Assembly (NCBI RefSeq): GCF_009363435.1
Contig: NZ_CP045354.1
Location: 3,252,501-3,316,500 of the forward strand
Direction of reading: 5' to 3'
Length of the DNA: 64,000 bases
DNA from: Labrenzia sp. THAF82
Lineage (GTDB): Bacteria; Pseudomonadota; Alphaproteobacteria; Rhizobiales; Stappiaceae
Position numbers and translations under genes: made by a program. The notes beneath the pieces are model-generated. The model had not been told where the DNA came from and searched no databases. It saw nothing but the letters and a program-made list of their open reading frames with translations. Shown piece after piece: positions 28,356-37,892 of the stretch (position 1 is its first letter; each line of letters opens with the position of its first letter).

Positions 28356-30014
28356 ATGGCGATTGTCCTTTTTATCAAGATATTGGGATCAGTTATGCTC
28401 CTCCTCTATGCAGTTCGCATGGTGAGGACCGGTTTTGAACGGGTGTCAGGTCCCGCGCTCAAACGCACCATCAACAAAGCCGCCTCCGGACGGGTGACCG
28501 GCGCAATGTCCGGCATGGCGGTGGCGGTTCTGCTGCAAAGTGCTACGGCGGTAGCCGTGCTGGCTGCGAGCTTTGCAACCTCTGGCATCCTTTCAACGGC
28601 TGCAGGGCTTGCAGTCCTGCTTGGCGCCGATCTCGGCTCGTCTCTCCTCGTACAGATCCTTGTGTTCGACCTTAGCTGGCTGGTGCCGCTGTTGCTGGCA
28701 GCAGGAGGGTGGTTGTTCCTGAAACTTGAGTCGCGAACGACGAAACAGGCAGGACGGATCCTGATCGGCATTGCACTCGTGCTGATCTCGCTTCAGATGA
28801 TCGGGGAATCGACGGCACCTTTGAAAGAAGCTCAGTTCATGCCGCATATTGCCGGTTATCTGGCTGGCGATGCGTCAACAGCACTGGTGCTTGGAGCGGT
28901 GCTCGCTTTTCTAATTCATTCCAGTGTGGCAGCCGTATTGATGATTGCAGCCTTCGTGCAAAATGCAGGCCTGCCATTGGAGGCTGCTGTGCCGATGGTT
29001 TTAGGCGCGAATATCGGGGCAGGGTTTGTTGCGCTCTGGCTGACACGGGGCATGGATCAAAAGGCCCGGCAGCTACCACTCGGGAATTTGATCTTCAGGG
29101 CAGGTGGCGCTTTGATTGCGTTGACGTTGGTCACATCCATTCCTCTTCCATTGGAGACGTTAAGCAGCGTTCCTGCGCAACAAGTCGTGGCGGTGCATAT
29201 CTTGTTCAATCTGCTGCTGGTATTGACCTGTCTACCTTTGACCGGACCCGTCGCGAGACTAGCCGCGCGGTTGATGCCCGCAAGAGAGCGGGGATCCGAC
29301 ACCAGCGACACCCTAGTCAAAAGTGCTCTGGATCAACGGGTCGTACATGTCCCCAGACTGGCACTTGCAAGTGCGACCCGGGAGCTCCTGCGAATGGGGG
29401 AACTGGTTGAGCTTATGACCCGTCCGGTGATGGCGATGCTTGAAAACGGCGATCAAAAGGAAATCAATCGCCTTCAGGCAATAGATGAGAACGTCAACAG
29501 GATCCACTCCGACATCAAGCTCTATATTGCCGAGGTAAACCGCGGTGAGTTGACGTCTGAAGAGGCCGAACGGAGCATGGAGCTGGCAAGTTTTGCGATC
29601 AATCTGGAGAGGGCTGGCGATCTGGTGTCAAAAAACCTTCTGGAGCGTGCGGTTGAGCTCCAGGAAAGGGGGATCAGTTTTTCCAGAGATGGGCAAGTCG
29701 AACTTGAAAACATGCATGATCGTGTGTTGGCCAACATGCAGTTGGCGCTCAATGTACTTGTCTCCGGTGATGTTGCTTCAGCACGAGAACTGATCGCCGA
29801 GAAAGACAGGATGCGGCAATTGGAACGGGAATGTCATGACCGGCATCTGGACCGGTTGAAATCGAGAACACCGGAAAGCATTGATTCAAGCAACGTGCAT
29901 ATGGAAGTCGTACGCAGTCTCAAGGAAATCAATTCGCTCTACGCCACCGTGGCGGTACCGATACTGGCACTGGAAGGGCAATTGATGGACAGCCGCCTTG
30001 TGCCAGCACAATAA
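28356..30014 (+). CDS. Na/Pi cotransporter family protein with PhoU-like domain
   Basis: Predicted sodium-phosphate symporter of the NptA/YjbB type in the inner membrane; 552 residues. About nine membrane helices (1-300) include the duplicated Na/Pi signature: LLQSATAVAVLAASFATSG followed by GADLGSS, and HSSVAAVLMIA followed by GANIGAG. Residues ~330-545 form a PhoU-like helical bundle facing the cytoplasm. YjbB relatives mostly export phosphate, so direction is not certain. ATG 28356 has only a weak ribosome binding site. Stands alone between tRNA genes. Confidence 0.88.
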   Translation: MAIVLFIKILGSVMLLLYAVRMVRTGFERVSGPALKRTINKAASGRVTGAMSGMAVAVLLQSATAVAVLAASFATSGILSTAAGLAVLLGADLGSSLLVQILVFDLSWLVPLLLAAGGWLFLKLESRTTKQAGRILIGIALVLISLQMIGESTAPLKEAQFMPHIAGYLAGDASTALVLGAVLAFLIHSSVAAVLMIAAFVQNAGLPLEAAVPMVLGANIGAGFVALWLTRGMDQKARQLPLGNLIFRAGGALIALTLVTSIPLPLETLSSVPAQQVVAVHILFNLLLVLTCLPLTGPVARLAARLMPARERGSDTSDTLVKSALDQRVVHVPRLALASATRELLRMGELVELMTRPVMAMLENGDQKEINRLQAIDENVNRIHSDIKLYIAEVNRGELTSEEAERSMELASFAINLERAGDLVSKNLLERAVELQERGISFSRDGQVELENMHDRVLANMQLALNVLVSGDVASARELIAEKDRMRQLERECHDRHLDRLKSRTPESIDSSNVHMEVVRSLKEINSLYATVAVPILALEGQLMDSRLVPAQ

Positions 30015-30143
30015 TGCCACCTTATTGAAAAGACTGCGCCAATTCGCACAATGGGTTTGTTCAAAACACTGAAGGCACCGTGTCACAAAATCAGTTTGCC
30101 GGTTTCGCTTTTTTGCATTGCAGACTTGTTGGTCGGGGGTGAG

Positions 30144-30152
30144 TTATCCACA
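30144..30152 (+). promoter_or_regulatory. Perfect DnaA box
   Basis: TTATCCACA, identical to the consensus DnaA 9-mer, alone in the gap between the Na/Pi gene and tRNA-Asp. No cluster of further boxes or AT-rich unwinding region is visible, so this is not an origin. Confidence 0.4.
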
Positions 30153-30234
30153 TTGAAGAGCGGCAACTTAGAAGCGGAAAAACCGAGTTGTCTGCGGCTT
30201 TGTCAAAAAAGGCAATTTGGATGCGTCAGTGCGC

Positions 30235-30263
30235 TTGACTTCGCTTTCCAGCCGCCGTACATC
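30235..30263 (+). promoter_or_regulatory. Sigma-70 promoter of tRNA-Asp
   Basis: TTGACT (30235-30240), 17-base spacer, TACATC (30258-30263), about 38 bases before the first tRNA-Asp. Confidence 0.6.
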
Positions 30264-30300
30264 AGCGCCACTTCACGGCAACACTGCGTTGCCGCGCGAA

Positions 30301-30377
30301 GCGGGTGTAGCTCAGTTGGTTAGAGTGCCGGCCTGTCACGCCGGAGGTCGCGGGTTCGAGCCCCGTCACTCGCGCCA
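30301..30377 (+). tRNA. tRNA-Asp (anticodon GUC), copy 1
   Basis: 77 bases with encoded CCA. Acceptor GCGGGTG/CACTCGC, anticodon stem CCGGC/GCCGG around CTGTCAC (GTC), T-arm GGTTCGAGCC. Confidence 0.96.
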
Positions 30378-30436
30378 CTTCTCACTAAGATGCAAATTGT
30401 ATCTTGAAAGAAGCGGCGCAAATATACCGTGATTGT

Positions 30437-30513
30437 GCGGGTGTAGCTCAGTTGGTTAGAGTGCCGGCCTGTCACGCCGGAGGTCGCGGGTTCGAGCCCC
30501 GTCACTCGCGCCA
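30437..30513 (+). tRNA. tRNA-Asp (anticodon GUC), copy 2
   Basis: Identical over all 77 bases to the copy at 30301; the flanks differ. Probably co-transcribed with the first copy, 59 bases away. Confidence 0.96.
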
Positions 30514-31023
30514 CTCACGGTTCCCGAACTTGTTCCCTTAAATCTCAAATGCCGAATGGTGTGACCGCACATGCGGCCAACCAGGCACGACCAGATTCTT
30601 GTCGCTTGGGTCTGAATGGTGCGCGTAGGTTCGCGTAAAAGTATTCGACAGCGTCAGCCTCTTCAATTTGTTACTGTTTTGGGTCTTCCCTTGTTTTTGA
30701 ATGGCGATTCTACTCAAGGGGTGGAATTCCGGCTCGGGTGCGTCATAATCCCGCGCAGCCTGTGTAAAGATTTTGCGATTGCACAAACTGGCTAAAATAA
30801 AGGAGTTGGCAGGGGTCGTTTGGAAATTGGCTCATATGTGGCAAGAGTTTGACCCGGTAGGGGTCTTGCGTTGCACCAAGCCGTAAGTTAAGCGTGCGCT
30901 CGCATGTTGGTTTCATAAAGCCGACGGGTTCTGCGCGACCAGCCGGCTCTATGAGGCTAAGAGGTGCAGCCCCGGCTCCGGATCGCCTCTCGATCCGCCT
31001 CCATATGCAAGGACGCGAAAGAC
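30514..31023. other. Long gap upstream of nuoA
   Basis: About 510 bases without a supportable gene. It should contain the nuo operon promoter; TAAAAT near 30793 with TTTTGC 16 bases before it is the best pair I see, but it is weak. GACCC/GGGTC (around 30851-30865) is a short inverted repeat. Nothing else stands out. Confidence 0.35.
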
Positions 31024-31389
31024 ATGGAAGAACTCTTGCGGGAATATGTCCCGATCGTCGTGTTCATCGGCATTGCACTGGTGATCGGCCTTGCCTTGCT
31101 GATTTCACCGTTTTTATTGGCCTATAAAAACCCGGATCCGGAAAAGCTGTCGGCCTACGAGTGCGGTTTCAACGCATTCGACGATGCACGTATGAAATTC
31201 GACGTGCGTTTCTATCTGGTCTCGATTCTCTTCATCATCTTCGATCTTGAAGTTGCCTTCCTGTTTCCATGGGCGGTCGTATTCGGCGACCTCGGCTGGT
31301 ACGGGTTTTGGTCCATGATGGTCTTTCTTGGCGTCCTGACTGTTGGCTTTATCTACGAATGGAAAAAAGGAGCGCTGGAATGGGATTGA
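31024..31389 (+). CDS. nuoA: NADH-quinone oxidoreductase subunit A
   Basis: Small membrane subunit of complex I, 121 residues, three membrane helices. The conserved loop [23 protein letters not shown], with the Cys near the quinone site, is present (shown here only as [10 protein letters not shown] and KFDVRFY). Start ATG 31024 after AAGGA. First gene of the nuo operon; its stop overlaps the nuoB start by 10 bases. Confidence 0.97.
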   Translation: MEELLREYVPIVVFIGIALVIGLALLISPFLLAYKNPDPEKLSAYECGFNAFDDARMKFDVRFYLVSILFIIFDLEVAFLFPWAVVFGDLGWYGFWSMMVFLGVLTVGFIYEWKKGALEWD

Positions 31390-31958
31390 GCACTACCGAT
31401 CCGATCGTCGCTCCCAAATCCAAAGGCATCATTGATCCGAACACCGGTAAGCCTATCGGAGAGGACGACGCGTTTTTCCTTGAGGTCAACAACGAGCTGG
31501 CCGACAAAGGCTTTCTTGTGACTTCGACGGACAACCTAATTCAATGGGCCCGCACGGGCTCTTTGATGTGGATGACCTTTGGTCTCGCGTGCTGTGCTGT
31601 TGAAATGATGCAGATGTCCATGCCGCGCTATGATGCGGAGCGTTTCGGATTTGCCCCGCGAGCTTCCCCGCGTCAGTCAGACGTTATGATCGTGGCCGGA
31701 ACGCTGACCAACAAGATGGCTCCTGCGCTTCGCAAGGTCTACGATCAGATGCCTGAGCCACGTTATGTGATTTCGATGGGATCATGCGCAAACGGCGGTG
31801 GCTACTATCACTATTCCTATTCGGTGGTTCGAGGATGTGACCGGGTCGTGCCGGTAGACATCTACGTTCCCGGGTGCCCGCCGACGGCGGAAGCGCTGCT
31901 ATACGGCGTGATGCTGCTGCAAAAGAAAATTCGTCGTACGGGAACCATCGAAAGATAA
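31380..31958 (+). CDS. nuoB: NADH-quinone oxidoreductase subunit B
   Basis: Peripheral-arm subunit carrying cluster N2, the last iron-sulfur cluster before quinone. 192 residues from ATG 31380, which has AAGGAG seven bases upstream inside nuoA. Cluster ligands are visible: the tandem Cys pair in [18 protein letters not shown] and [10 protein letters not shown]. Overlaps nuoA by 10 bases, implying coupled translation. Confidence 0.97.
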   Translation: MGLSTTDPIVAPKSKGIIDPNTGKPIGEDDAFFLEVNNELADKGFLVTSTDNLIQWARTGSLMWMTFGLACCAVEMMQMSMPRYDAERFGFAPRASPRQSDVMIVAGTLTNKMAPALRKVYDQMPEPRYVISMGSCANGGGYYHYSYSVVRGCDRVVPVDIYVPGCPPTAEALLYGVMLLQKKIRRTGTIER

Positions 31959-32050
31959 GGGTTTTAACGCCTGAGTTTGCGGCGAATTCAAAGGATAGGC
32001 GCTTGCCGGCGCGTTAAATGGAAGGCTCCGAGGGAGTGAGGTCAAACACC

Positions 32051-32656
32051 ATGGACGAGACTTTGAAGGAACTCGCTGAGCACGTCGAGCTTGGCCTTGG
32101 CGAGTCTCTCGTGTCCTGGAAAGCAGAATTCGGTGAATTAACGCTGAGCGTGAACGCGACCGACATTCTGGATGTGGTGCGCTTTCTGCGTGACAATGCG
32201 TCTTGCAAATTCGTCAATTTGACCGACATTTGCGGCGTTGATTATCCGGAGCGTGAAAAACGCTTCGATGTTGTATATCACTTCCTGTCACCTGTTCAGA
32301 ACCAGCGTATCCGCGTGAAAATCGCGACCGATGAGACGACAGCTGTCGCCTCACTGACGCCGCTCTTTCCGGGCGCGGAGTGGTTCGAGCGCGAAGCTTA
32401 CGATATGTACGGGATCCTGTTTTCAGGTCATCCGGACCTGCGGCGCATCCTCACTGACTACGGCTTTGACGGACATCCGCTGCGCAAGGATTTCCCGGTA
32501 ACCGGTTTTGTGGAAGTTCGCTATGACGACCAGAAGAAACGTGTCGTCTACGAGCCTGTTCGACTGAACCAGGAAATGCGTTCCTTCGACTTTCTCTCGC
32601 CTTGGGAGGGTACGGACTACGTACTGCCTGGCGATGAGAAGGCGACAACCAACTGA
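32051..32656 (+). CDS. nuoC: NADH-quinone oxidoreductase subunit C
   Basis: 30 kDa-type peripheral subunit, 201 residues from ATG 32051 (GAGG nine bases upstream; in-frame start at 32018 rejected). Signature [20 protein letters not shown] is present in part as [10 protein letters not shown] and HPDLRRIL. NuoC and NuoD are separate here, unlike the fused form of E. coli. Next in the operon is a non-nuo gene, not nuoD. Confidence 0.95.
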   Translation: MDETLKELAEHVELGLGESLVSWKAEFGELTLSVNATDILDVVRFLRDNASCKFVNLTDICGVDYPEREKRFDVVYHFLSPVQNQRIRVKIATDETTAVASLTPLFPGAEWFEREAYDMYGILFSGHPDLRRILTDYGFDGHPLRKDFPVTGFVEVRYDDQKKRVVYEPVRLNQEMRSFDFLSPWEGTDYVLPGDEKATTN

Positions 32657-32670
32657 TCGGCAGGGCAGGG

Positions 32671-33114
32671 ATGAGCGAGCGGCTTTCTGGTGGATGTCTT
32701 TGCGGCGCAGTACGGTTCAGTGCGCAGCCTGACAACGGCGAAATGGGTGTGTGTCATTGCGGCATGTGCCGGCGCTGGACAGGCGGGACATTCATGGCTG
32801 TTGGCTGCGGCCCCATGAGCAGCATTCAAATTGAAGGTGAGGACGCTCTCAGCGTCTATAAAGCTTCAGACTACGGCGAGCGGGTTTTTTGCTCGAAATG
32901 CGGCTCGACATTGATTTGGCGCATGGCTGACGGCTCTCACGCCAGCCTTTCCGCTCAGGCCTTTGACGATCCGTCGCAATTCAAATTCACCACGGAGATT
33001 TTCGTGGACGAACAGCCGGCCAACTACGCGTTTGCAAACGAGACGCGCAAAATGACCGGCCCTGAAGTTTTTGCGTATTACACGCAGCAAATGCAGGAAC
33101 CTCAAAATGGCTGA
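32671..33114 (+). CDS. GFA / CENP-V family zinc protein inside the nuo operon
   Basis: 147 residues with the zinc-binding pattern of the glutathione-dependent formaldehyde-activating enzyme (GFA) fold: [19 protein letters not shown] and FCSKCGSTL give seven conserved Cys. Family members are often small oxidoreductase- or thiol-linked proteins; the true substrate is rarely known and the formaldehyde role is doubtful for most. It sits 15 bases after nuoC, and its 3' end overlaps nuoD by 8 bases, supplying the nuoD Shine-Dalgarno (AGGAA). So it is expressed with complex I. Confidence 0.88.
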   Translation: MSERLSGGCLCGAVRFSAQPDNGEMGVCHCGMCRRWTGGTFMAVGCGPMSSIQIEGEDALSVYKASDYGERVFCSKCGSTLIWRMADGSHASLSAQAFDDPSQFKFTTEIFVDEQPANYAFANETRKMTGPEVFAYYTQQMQEPQNG

Positions 33115-34291
33115 GGCTCAGGTCCGTAACTTCAACATCAATTTCGGGCCCCAGCACCCGGCGGCCCACGGCGTTTTGCGTCTGGTCCTGGAGCTGGACG
33201 GTGAGGTGGTGACACGCGTTGATCCGCATATCGGTCTTCTTCACCGGGGTACCGAAAAGCTGATCGAGCAAAAGACCTATCTGCAGGCCGTTCCTTATTT
33301 CGACCGTCTCGACTACGTGGCGCCGATGAACCAGGAGCACGCCTTTGCTTTGGGCGTCGAGAAGTTGCTTGGCATCGAGGTTCCAAAGCGCGGCCAGCTT
33401 ATCCGGGTGCTTTATTCGGAAATCGGACGGTTATTGTCTCACCTTTTGAATATCACGACGCAGGCTCTCGATGTCGGTGCTCTGACACCGCCGCTTTGGG
33501 GGTTTGAGCCGCGCGAAGAATTGATGGTGTTCTATGAGCGCGCCTGTGGTGCCCGCATGCACGCAGCCTATGTGCGTCCGGGGGGAGTTCACCAGGACCT
33601 GCCAAGGGATCTTCTGGATGATATCTGGGACTTTTGCGATCCGTTTTTGCAAACCTGTGATGACATTGAAGGACTGTTGACGGACAACCGTATTTTCAAG
33701 CAACGGAACGTCGACATCGGTGTTGTCGATCTGGATGATGCGTGGGCCTGGGGCTTTTCCGGTGTCATGGTCCGGGGATCGGGCGCTCCTTGGGACCTTC
33801 GCAAATCTCAGCCATATGAGTGCTATTCCGAACTCGACTTCGACATTCCCATTGGAAAGAACGGCGATTGTTATGACCGCTATTTGATCCGGATGGAAGA
33901 AATGCGGCAGTCGGTTCGCATCATGAAGCAGTGTCTTGAGAAGCTGACTGTTGAGACAGGGCCCGCGTCATCAATCGATGGCAAGATCGTTCCTCCGAAA
34001 CGGGGTGAAATGAAGCGGTCGATGGAAGCGCTCATACACCACTTCAAGCTCTACACCGAGGGTTACCACGTTCCCGCCGGTGAGGTTTATGCAGCGGTGG
34101 AAGCACCCAAAGGCGAATTTGGCGTTTATCTGGTCTCTGACGGCACAAACAAACCTTATCGCTGCAAGATCAAGGCGCCAGGTTATGCGCATCTGCAAGC
34201 GATGGATTTCCTTTGCAAGGGTCATATGCTTGCCGACGTTTCTGCGGTTCTCGGTTCCATGGACATCGTTTTTGGCGAGGTCGACCGCTAG
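33107..34291 (+). CDS. nuoD: NADH-quinone oxidoreductase subunit D
   Basis: 49 kDa-type subunit forming the quinone pocket with NuoB. 394 residues from ATG 33107. Signature motifs: [26 protein letters not shown], and the C-terminal DIVFGEVDR typical of alphaproteobacterial and mitochondrial proteins. The Arg of HRGTEK is the equivalent of the site methylated by NDUFAF7/MidA in mitochondria. Overlaps the upstream GFA gene. Confidence 0.97.
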   Translation: MAEAQVRNFNINFGPQHPAAHGVLRLVLELDGEVVTRVDPHIGLLHRGTEKLIEQKTYLQAVPYFDRLDYVAPMNQEHAFALGVEKLLGIEVPKRGQLIRVLYSEIGRLLSHLLNITTQALDVGALTPPLWGFEPREELMVFYERACGARMHAAYVRPGGVHQDLPRDLLDDIWDFCDPFLQTCDDIEGLLTDNRIFKQRNVDIGVVDLDDAWAWGFSGVMVRGSGAPWDLRKSQPYECYSELDFDIPIGKNGDCYDRYLIRMEEMRQSVRIMKQCLEKLTVETGPASSIDGKIVPPKRGEMKRSMEALIHHFKLYTEGYHVPAGEVYAAVEAPKGEFGVYLVSDGTNKPYRCKIKAPGYAHLQAMDFLCKGHMLADVSAVLGSMDIVFGEVDR

Positions 34292-34294
34292 ATC

Positions 34295-35290
34295 ATGACC
34301 TCGGTTGGAAACCCCATTGTTGTTGATTGGCGCACCGGTGCGATTTCAAACGCATCGCCTGTTGAGCGCGCCGGCCTCACTGCCATGAGCATTGCGGCTA
34401 GAGCGCTTGCGCCAGTAAACAGTCGTGGAATTTCCTATGTGGCCAAACTGATCAGCAAAGCTCTGCCCAGTCAAAAAGACATCTGCCTCGTGATGGACGA
34501 GGACCTAGAATTCTCATTCCCCTATGGAGATGCTTATTGGAGCCGCTTGTTGCAGCCCTTGAGCCTCTATGAGGAGGAAATCGAGGCGCTTCTGCTGACT
34601 TTTGTTGATCTTGACTACGCCTTCATCGATTGCGGTGCGAACTACGGTTATTGGTCGGCAAAGGTAACCAGCAGACGGTTCGGCAAACGCCAGACTGCCG
34701 CGGTGGAACTCGACCCGGTGAATTTCAAAAGGCTGCGCGAGAACGCGGTTCTGAACGACAACCGGTTCATTTGCATCAACCGGGCGGTGTTCGACAAGGA
34801 TGGAGAAGTCCTGAACTTCTTCGGCCGCAAACATGAGGCTAGATCGCTGGTCGATCAGCAGGTTTCAGGGCGCGCGCTCGGTGATGTCGAGACGATAACT
34901 CTGGACAAGATTATCGAAGAAGCCGGGCTTGAGGATCACTCGAACATAATCTTGAAACTCGACGTTGAAGGAAGCGAGATTGAAGCTCTGAAGGGAGCAA
35001 GCAATCTTCTGCAAAAAGATGTTCTGATCATCTATGAAGACCATGGCGCCGATAGGAGTCATTCGGTTTCGAAGTACCTTTCCGAAGAATGTGGCATGCG
35101 GCTGTTTGGCTACAATGCTGATCGTTACTTCGAACTGGGCGCGGTTTTGGAGCTTGACGGCCTGAAACCCGACCGCCGCAAAGGTTATGATTTTTTCGCG
35201 ACACAAAGCCGATTCTGGGTGGATCGTCTTGCCGGCCTTGTGGCCGGTCAGACGCAGACCAGAGATGGCGGTGTGGCAGTCGCGCAGTAA
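34295..35290 (+). CDS. FkbM family methyltransferase inside the nuo operon
   Basis: 331 residues. SAM-binding motif I is [12 protein letters not shown], followed by an acidic VELD and by [12 protein letters not shown], which marks the FkbM family. A non-catalytic N-terminal ~95 residues precede it. FkbM enzymes are mostly O-methyltransferases of sugars or natural products; no such pathway is near. It starts 3 bases after the nuoD stop and ends 14 bases before nuoE, so it must be co-transcribed with complex I. Target unknown. There is no signal peptide. Confidence 0.88.
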   Translation: MTSVGNPIVVDWRTGAISNASPVERAGLTAMSIAARALAPVNSRGISYVAKLISKALPSQKDICLVMDEDLEFSFPYGDAYWSRLLQPLSLYEEEIEALLLTFVDLDYAFIDCGANYGYWSAKVTSRRFGKRQTAAVELDPVNFKRLRENAVLNDNRFICINRAVFDKDGEVLNFFGRKHEARSLVDQQVSGRALGDVETITLDKIIEEAGLEDHSNIILKLDVEGSEIEALKGASNLLQKDVLIIYEDHGADRSHSVSKYLSEECGMRLFGYNADRYFELGAVLELDGLKPDRRKGYDFFATQSRFWVDRLAGLVAGQTQTRDGGVAVAQ

Positions 35291-35304
35291 ACGGGGATAA
35301 CACC

Positions 35305-36555
35305 ATGGCAGTTCGCCGACTTGCCGCGGAACAACCAGAAAGCTTCGTGTTCACTGAGAAAAATCTCGCGTGGGCCCATAAGCTGATCGACCGCTATCCG
35401 GCCGGACGTCAGGCCTCCGCGGTCATTCCGGTCTTGTGGCGCGCGCAGGAACAAAACGACGGTTGGGTGAGTGAGCCGGCAATCCGCTATATTGCCGAGT
35501 TGCTGGACATGCCCAAGATCCGTGTCCTGGAAGTTGCGACATTCTACACGATGTTCCAGCTGCAGCCGGTCGGAAAGAAAGCCCATATTCAGGTTTGCGG
35601 CACAACACCTTGCCAGCTGCGCGGTTCGGAAGACCTTGTCAAGATCTGCAAGTCGCGCATTGCCAAACATATGCACGAGATCTCAGAAGACGGCATGTTC
35701 TCGTGGGAAGAAGTCGAGTGTCTCGGTGCCTGCGTCAACGCCCCAATGGTACAGATCTTCAAGGACACCTATGAGGACCTGACGCCCGACAGTTTCAACA
35801 AGTTGCTCGATGATATCTCCGAAGGCAATGAAGTCACACCGGGTCCCCAGAACGGGCGACGCTTCGCAATGGCCGAAGGTGGCCAGACGTCCCTTACCGA
35901 GATCGACGACACCAGCCAGGGCGCGTTGCCCGTTGCTCATGTCGTTGACGGGGCTGAAAAGGCATCGCATGACTTTGCCGGAGCTTCCATCAATGTCGGT
36001 GGAAACGACTATGATGGCGTGCCGACTCCGGCAGAGGATGCTGTTGCCAAGGTGAGGGCAGCATTCGCGGCGAAAGCGGAGAAAAAGGCAGATGCACCGG
36101 CGCCAGCAGCTGAGGCTAAGAAATCAGAGGCTCCCGCTGCACAGAAAGCCGATACCAAAGACGCCAACAAGGCAGACAAGCCAGCCAAGAAGGCGGCTGC
36201 ACCAGAGTCTGCCGTCAAACCAAAGGCGGAAAAAGCTGCGGCCTCAGTTGAGGAAAAGGCGCCGGAAACACTGGCCGAAGCGCGTGGTGGAAAACCCGAT
36301 GATTTGAAGAAATTGAAGGGTGTTGGACCGAAACTGGAAGCAACGCTTCATGAACTCGGTTTCTTCCATTTTGACCAGGTCGCGAACTGGGGCCCTGCGG
36401 AAGTCGCGTGGGTGGATAGCAGGTTGAAGTTCAAAGGTCGCATCGAACGCGACGGCTGGATTGAGCAGGCCAAGGTCCTGGCGTCCGGCGAAGACACAGA
36501 ATTTTCCAAGCGCGTGGAAGCCGGTGATGTGGCCTCCTCCAAGAGCGAAGACTAG
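35305..36555 (+). CDS. nuoE: NADH-quinone oxidoreductase subunit E with C-terminal extension
   Basis: 24 kDa-type subunit carrying 2Fe-2S cluster N1a; ligands C98 and C103 (QVCGTTPC), C139 and C143 (ECLGAC). The core ends near residue 200, but the protein has 416 residues. The extra half is an Ala/Lys/Glu/Pro-rich low-complexity linker (about 235-330) and a folded tail (about 332-400) with [17 protein letters not shown], a helix-hairpin-helix-like motif. Extended NuoE proteins are known in alphaproteobacteria; the role of the tail is not established. Confidence 0.95.
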   Translation: MAVRRLAAEQPESFVFTEKNLAWAHKLIDRYPAGRQASAVIPVLWRAQEQNDGWVSEPAIRYIAELLDMPKIRVLEVATFYTMFQLQPVGKKAHIQVCGTTPCQLRGSEDLVKICKSRIAKHMHEISEDGMFSWEEVECLGACVNAPMVQIFKDTYEDLTPDSFNKLLDDISEGNEVTPGPQNGRRFAMAEGGQTSLTEIDDTSQGALPVAHVVDGAEKASHDFAGASINVGGNDYDGVPTPAEDAVAKVRAAFAAKAEKKADAPAPAAEAKKSEAPAAQKADTKDANKADKPAKKAAAPESAVKPKAEKAAASVEEKAPETLAEARGGKPDDLKKLKGVGPKLEATLHELGFFHFDQVANWGPAEVAWVDSRLKFKGRIERDGWIEQAKVLASGEDTEFSKRVEAGDVASSKSED

Positions 36556-36564
36556 GGGGTCGAG

Positions 36565-37866
36565 ATGCTGAAAGATCAGGATCGGATCTTCACCAATATC
36601 TACGGTCTGCATGACTGGGGTCTGCAAGGCGCGAAAAAGCGTGGCCAATGGGATAACACCAAAGCACTGCTGGACAAGGGCCGTGACTGGATCGTTCAGG
36701 AAATGAAGGATTCGGGCCTTCGCGGCCGCGGCGGTGCGGGTTTTCCGACGGGCTTGAAGTGGTCCTTCATGCCAAAGGAGACCGACGGACGTCCAGCTTA
36801 CCTTGTAGTCAATGCAGACGAATCGGAGCCGGGAACCTGCAAGGACCGCGAAATTCTCCGGCATGATCCGCATACCCTCGTTGAGGGCTGCCTTGTCGCC
36901 GGGTTCGCGATGGGGGCCATTGCTGCATACATTTATGTGCGCGGCGAGTTCATCCGGGAACGCGAACGTCTGCAGGCTGCGATCGATCAGGCATATGACG
37001 ATGGCCTGATCGGCAAGAACAACAAGAACGGCTACGATTTCGATATCTACGTTCACCATGGCGCCGGAGCCTATATTTGCGGTGAAGAGACTGCTCTGCT
37101 TGAGAGCCTTGAGGGCAAAAAGGGCCAGCCGAGGCTGAAGCCGCCGTTTCCGGCCAATGTCGGGCTTTATGGCTGCCCGACAACGGTAAACAACGTTGAA
37201 TCGATCGCAGTTGCCCCGACAATCCTGCGTCGCGGTGCGGCCTGGTTCTCGGCGCTTGGACGTCCGAACAACACCGGCACGAAGCTTTTCTGTGTCTCCG
37301 GCCACGTCAACAAACCTGCGACATTCGAAGAGGAACTTGGTGTTCCTTTTGACGAAATGATCGACAAGCACTGCGGTGGCATTCAGGGCGGTTGGGAAAA
37401 TCTGTTGGCGGTCATTCCGGGTGGGTCTTCGGTACCCTGCTGCACGGCCGAACAGATCAAGGAAGCGCCCATGGATTTCGACACCTTGCGTGGCATGGGA
37501 TCGGGTCTGGGCACGGCTGCGGTGATTGTCATGGACAAGTCCACTGACATCATCAAGGCGATCGCAAGGCTTTCCTACTTCTACAAGCACGAGAGCTGCG
37601 GACAGTGTACCCCGTGCCGAGAAGGAACGGGTTGGATGTGGCGCGTCATGGAACGCATGGTCAAAGGCGAATCCTCTTATGAGGAAATCGACATGCTGTT
37701 CAAGGTGACCAAGCAGGTCGAAGGCCACACCATTTGCGCCCTCGGAGATGCGGCCGCCTGGCCGATCCAGGGTTTGATCAAGAATTTCCGGCCGGTCATC
37801 GAACAGCGCATCGATGACTATGTCGCCAAGTCGAAGTCCTCTTCGACCATGGTGGCGGCTGAGTAA
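36565..37866 (+). CDS. nuoF: NADH-quinone oxidoreductase subunit F
   Basis: 51 kDa-type subunit that binds NADH and FMN and holds 4Fe-4S cluster N3. 433 residues. [13 protein letters not shown] is the FMN/NADH-binding glycine-rich loop; [12 protein letters not shown] follows; [13 protein letters not shown] plus a downstream Cys (TICALGD) bind N3. ATG 36565 lies 9 bases after nuoE. Confidence 0.97.
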   Translation: MLKDQDRIFTNIYGLHDWGLQGAKKRGQWDNTKALLDKGRDWIVQEMKDSGLRGRGGAGFPTGLKWSFMPKETDGRPAYLVVNADESEPGTCKDREILRHDPHTLVEGCLVAGFAMGAIAAYIYVRGEFIRERERLQAAIDQAYDDGLIGKNNKNGYDFDIYVHHGAGAYICGEETALLESLEGKKGQPRLKPPFPANVGLYGCPTTVNNVESIAVAPTILRRGAAWFSALGRPNNTGTKLFCVSGHVNKPATFEEELGVPFDEMIDKHCGGIQGGWENLLAVIPGGSSVPCCTAEQIKEAPMDFDTLRGMGSGLGTAAVIVMDKSTDIIKAIARLSYFYKHESCGQCTPCREGTGWMWRVMERMVKGESSYEEIDMLFKVTKQVEGHTICALGDAAAWPIQGLIKNFRPVIEQRIDDYVAKSKSSSTMVAAE

Positions 37867-37892
37867 GCGGAACGGGATTTGGAGAGCAACGG

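Noticed and set aside
30144-30152. Replication origin at the DnaA box
   Set aside because: A single box, no cluster, no AT-rich unwinding element, and no dnaA/dnaN/parAB genes nearby.
30538-30786. 82-codon minus-strand ORF in the gap before nuoA
   Set aside because: Starts at TTG, no ribosome binding site, composition not protein-like; the gap more likely holds regulatory DNA.
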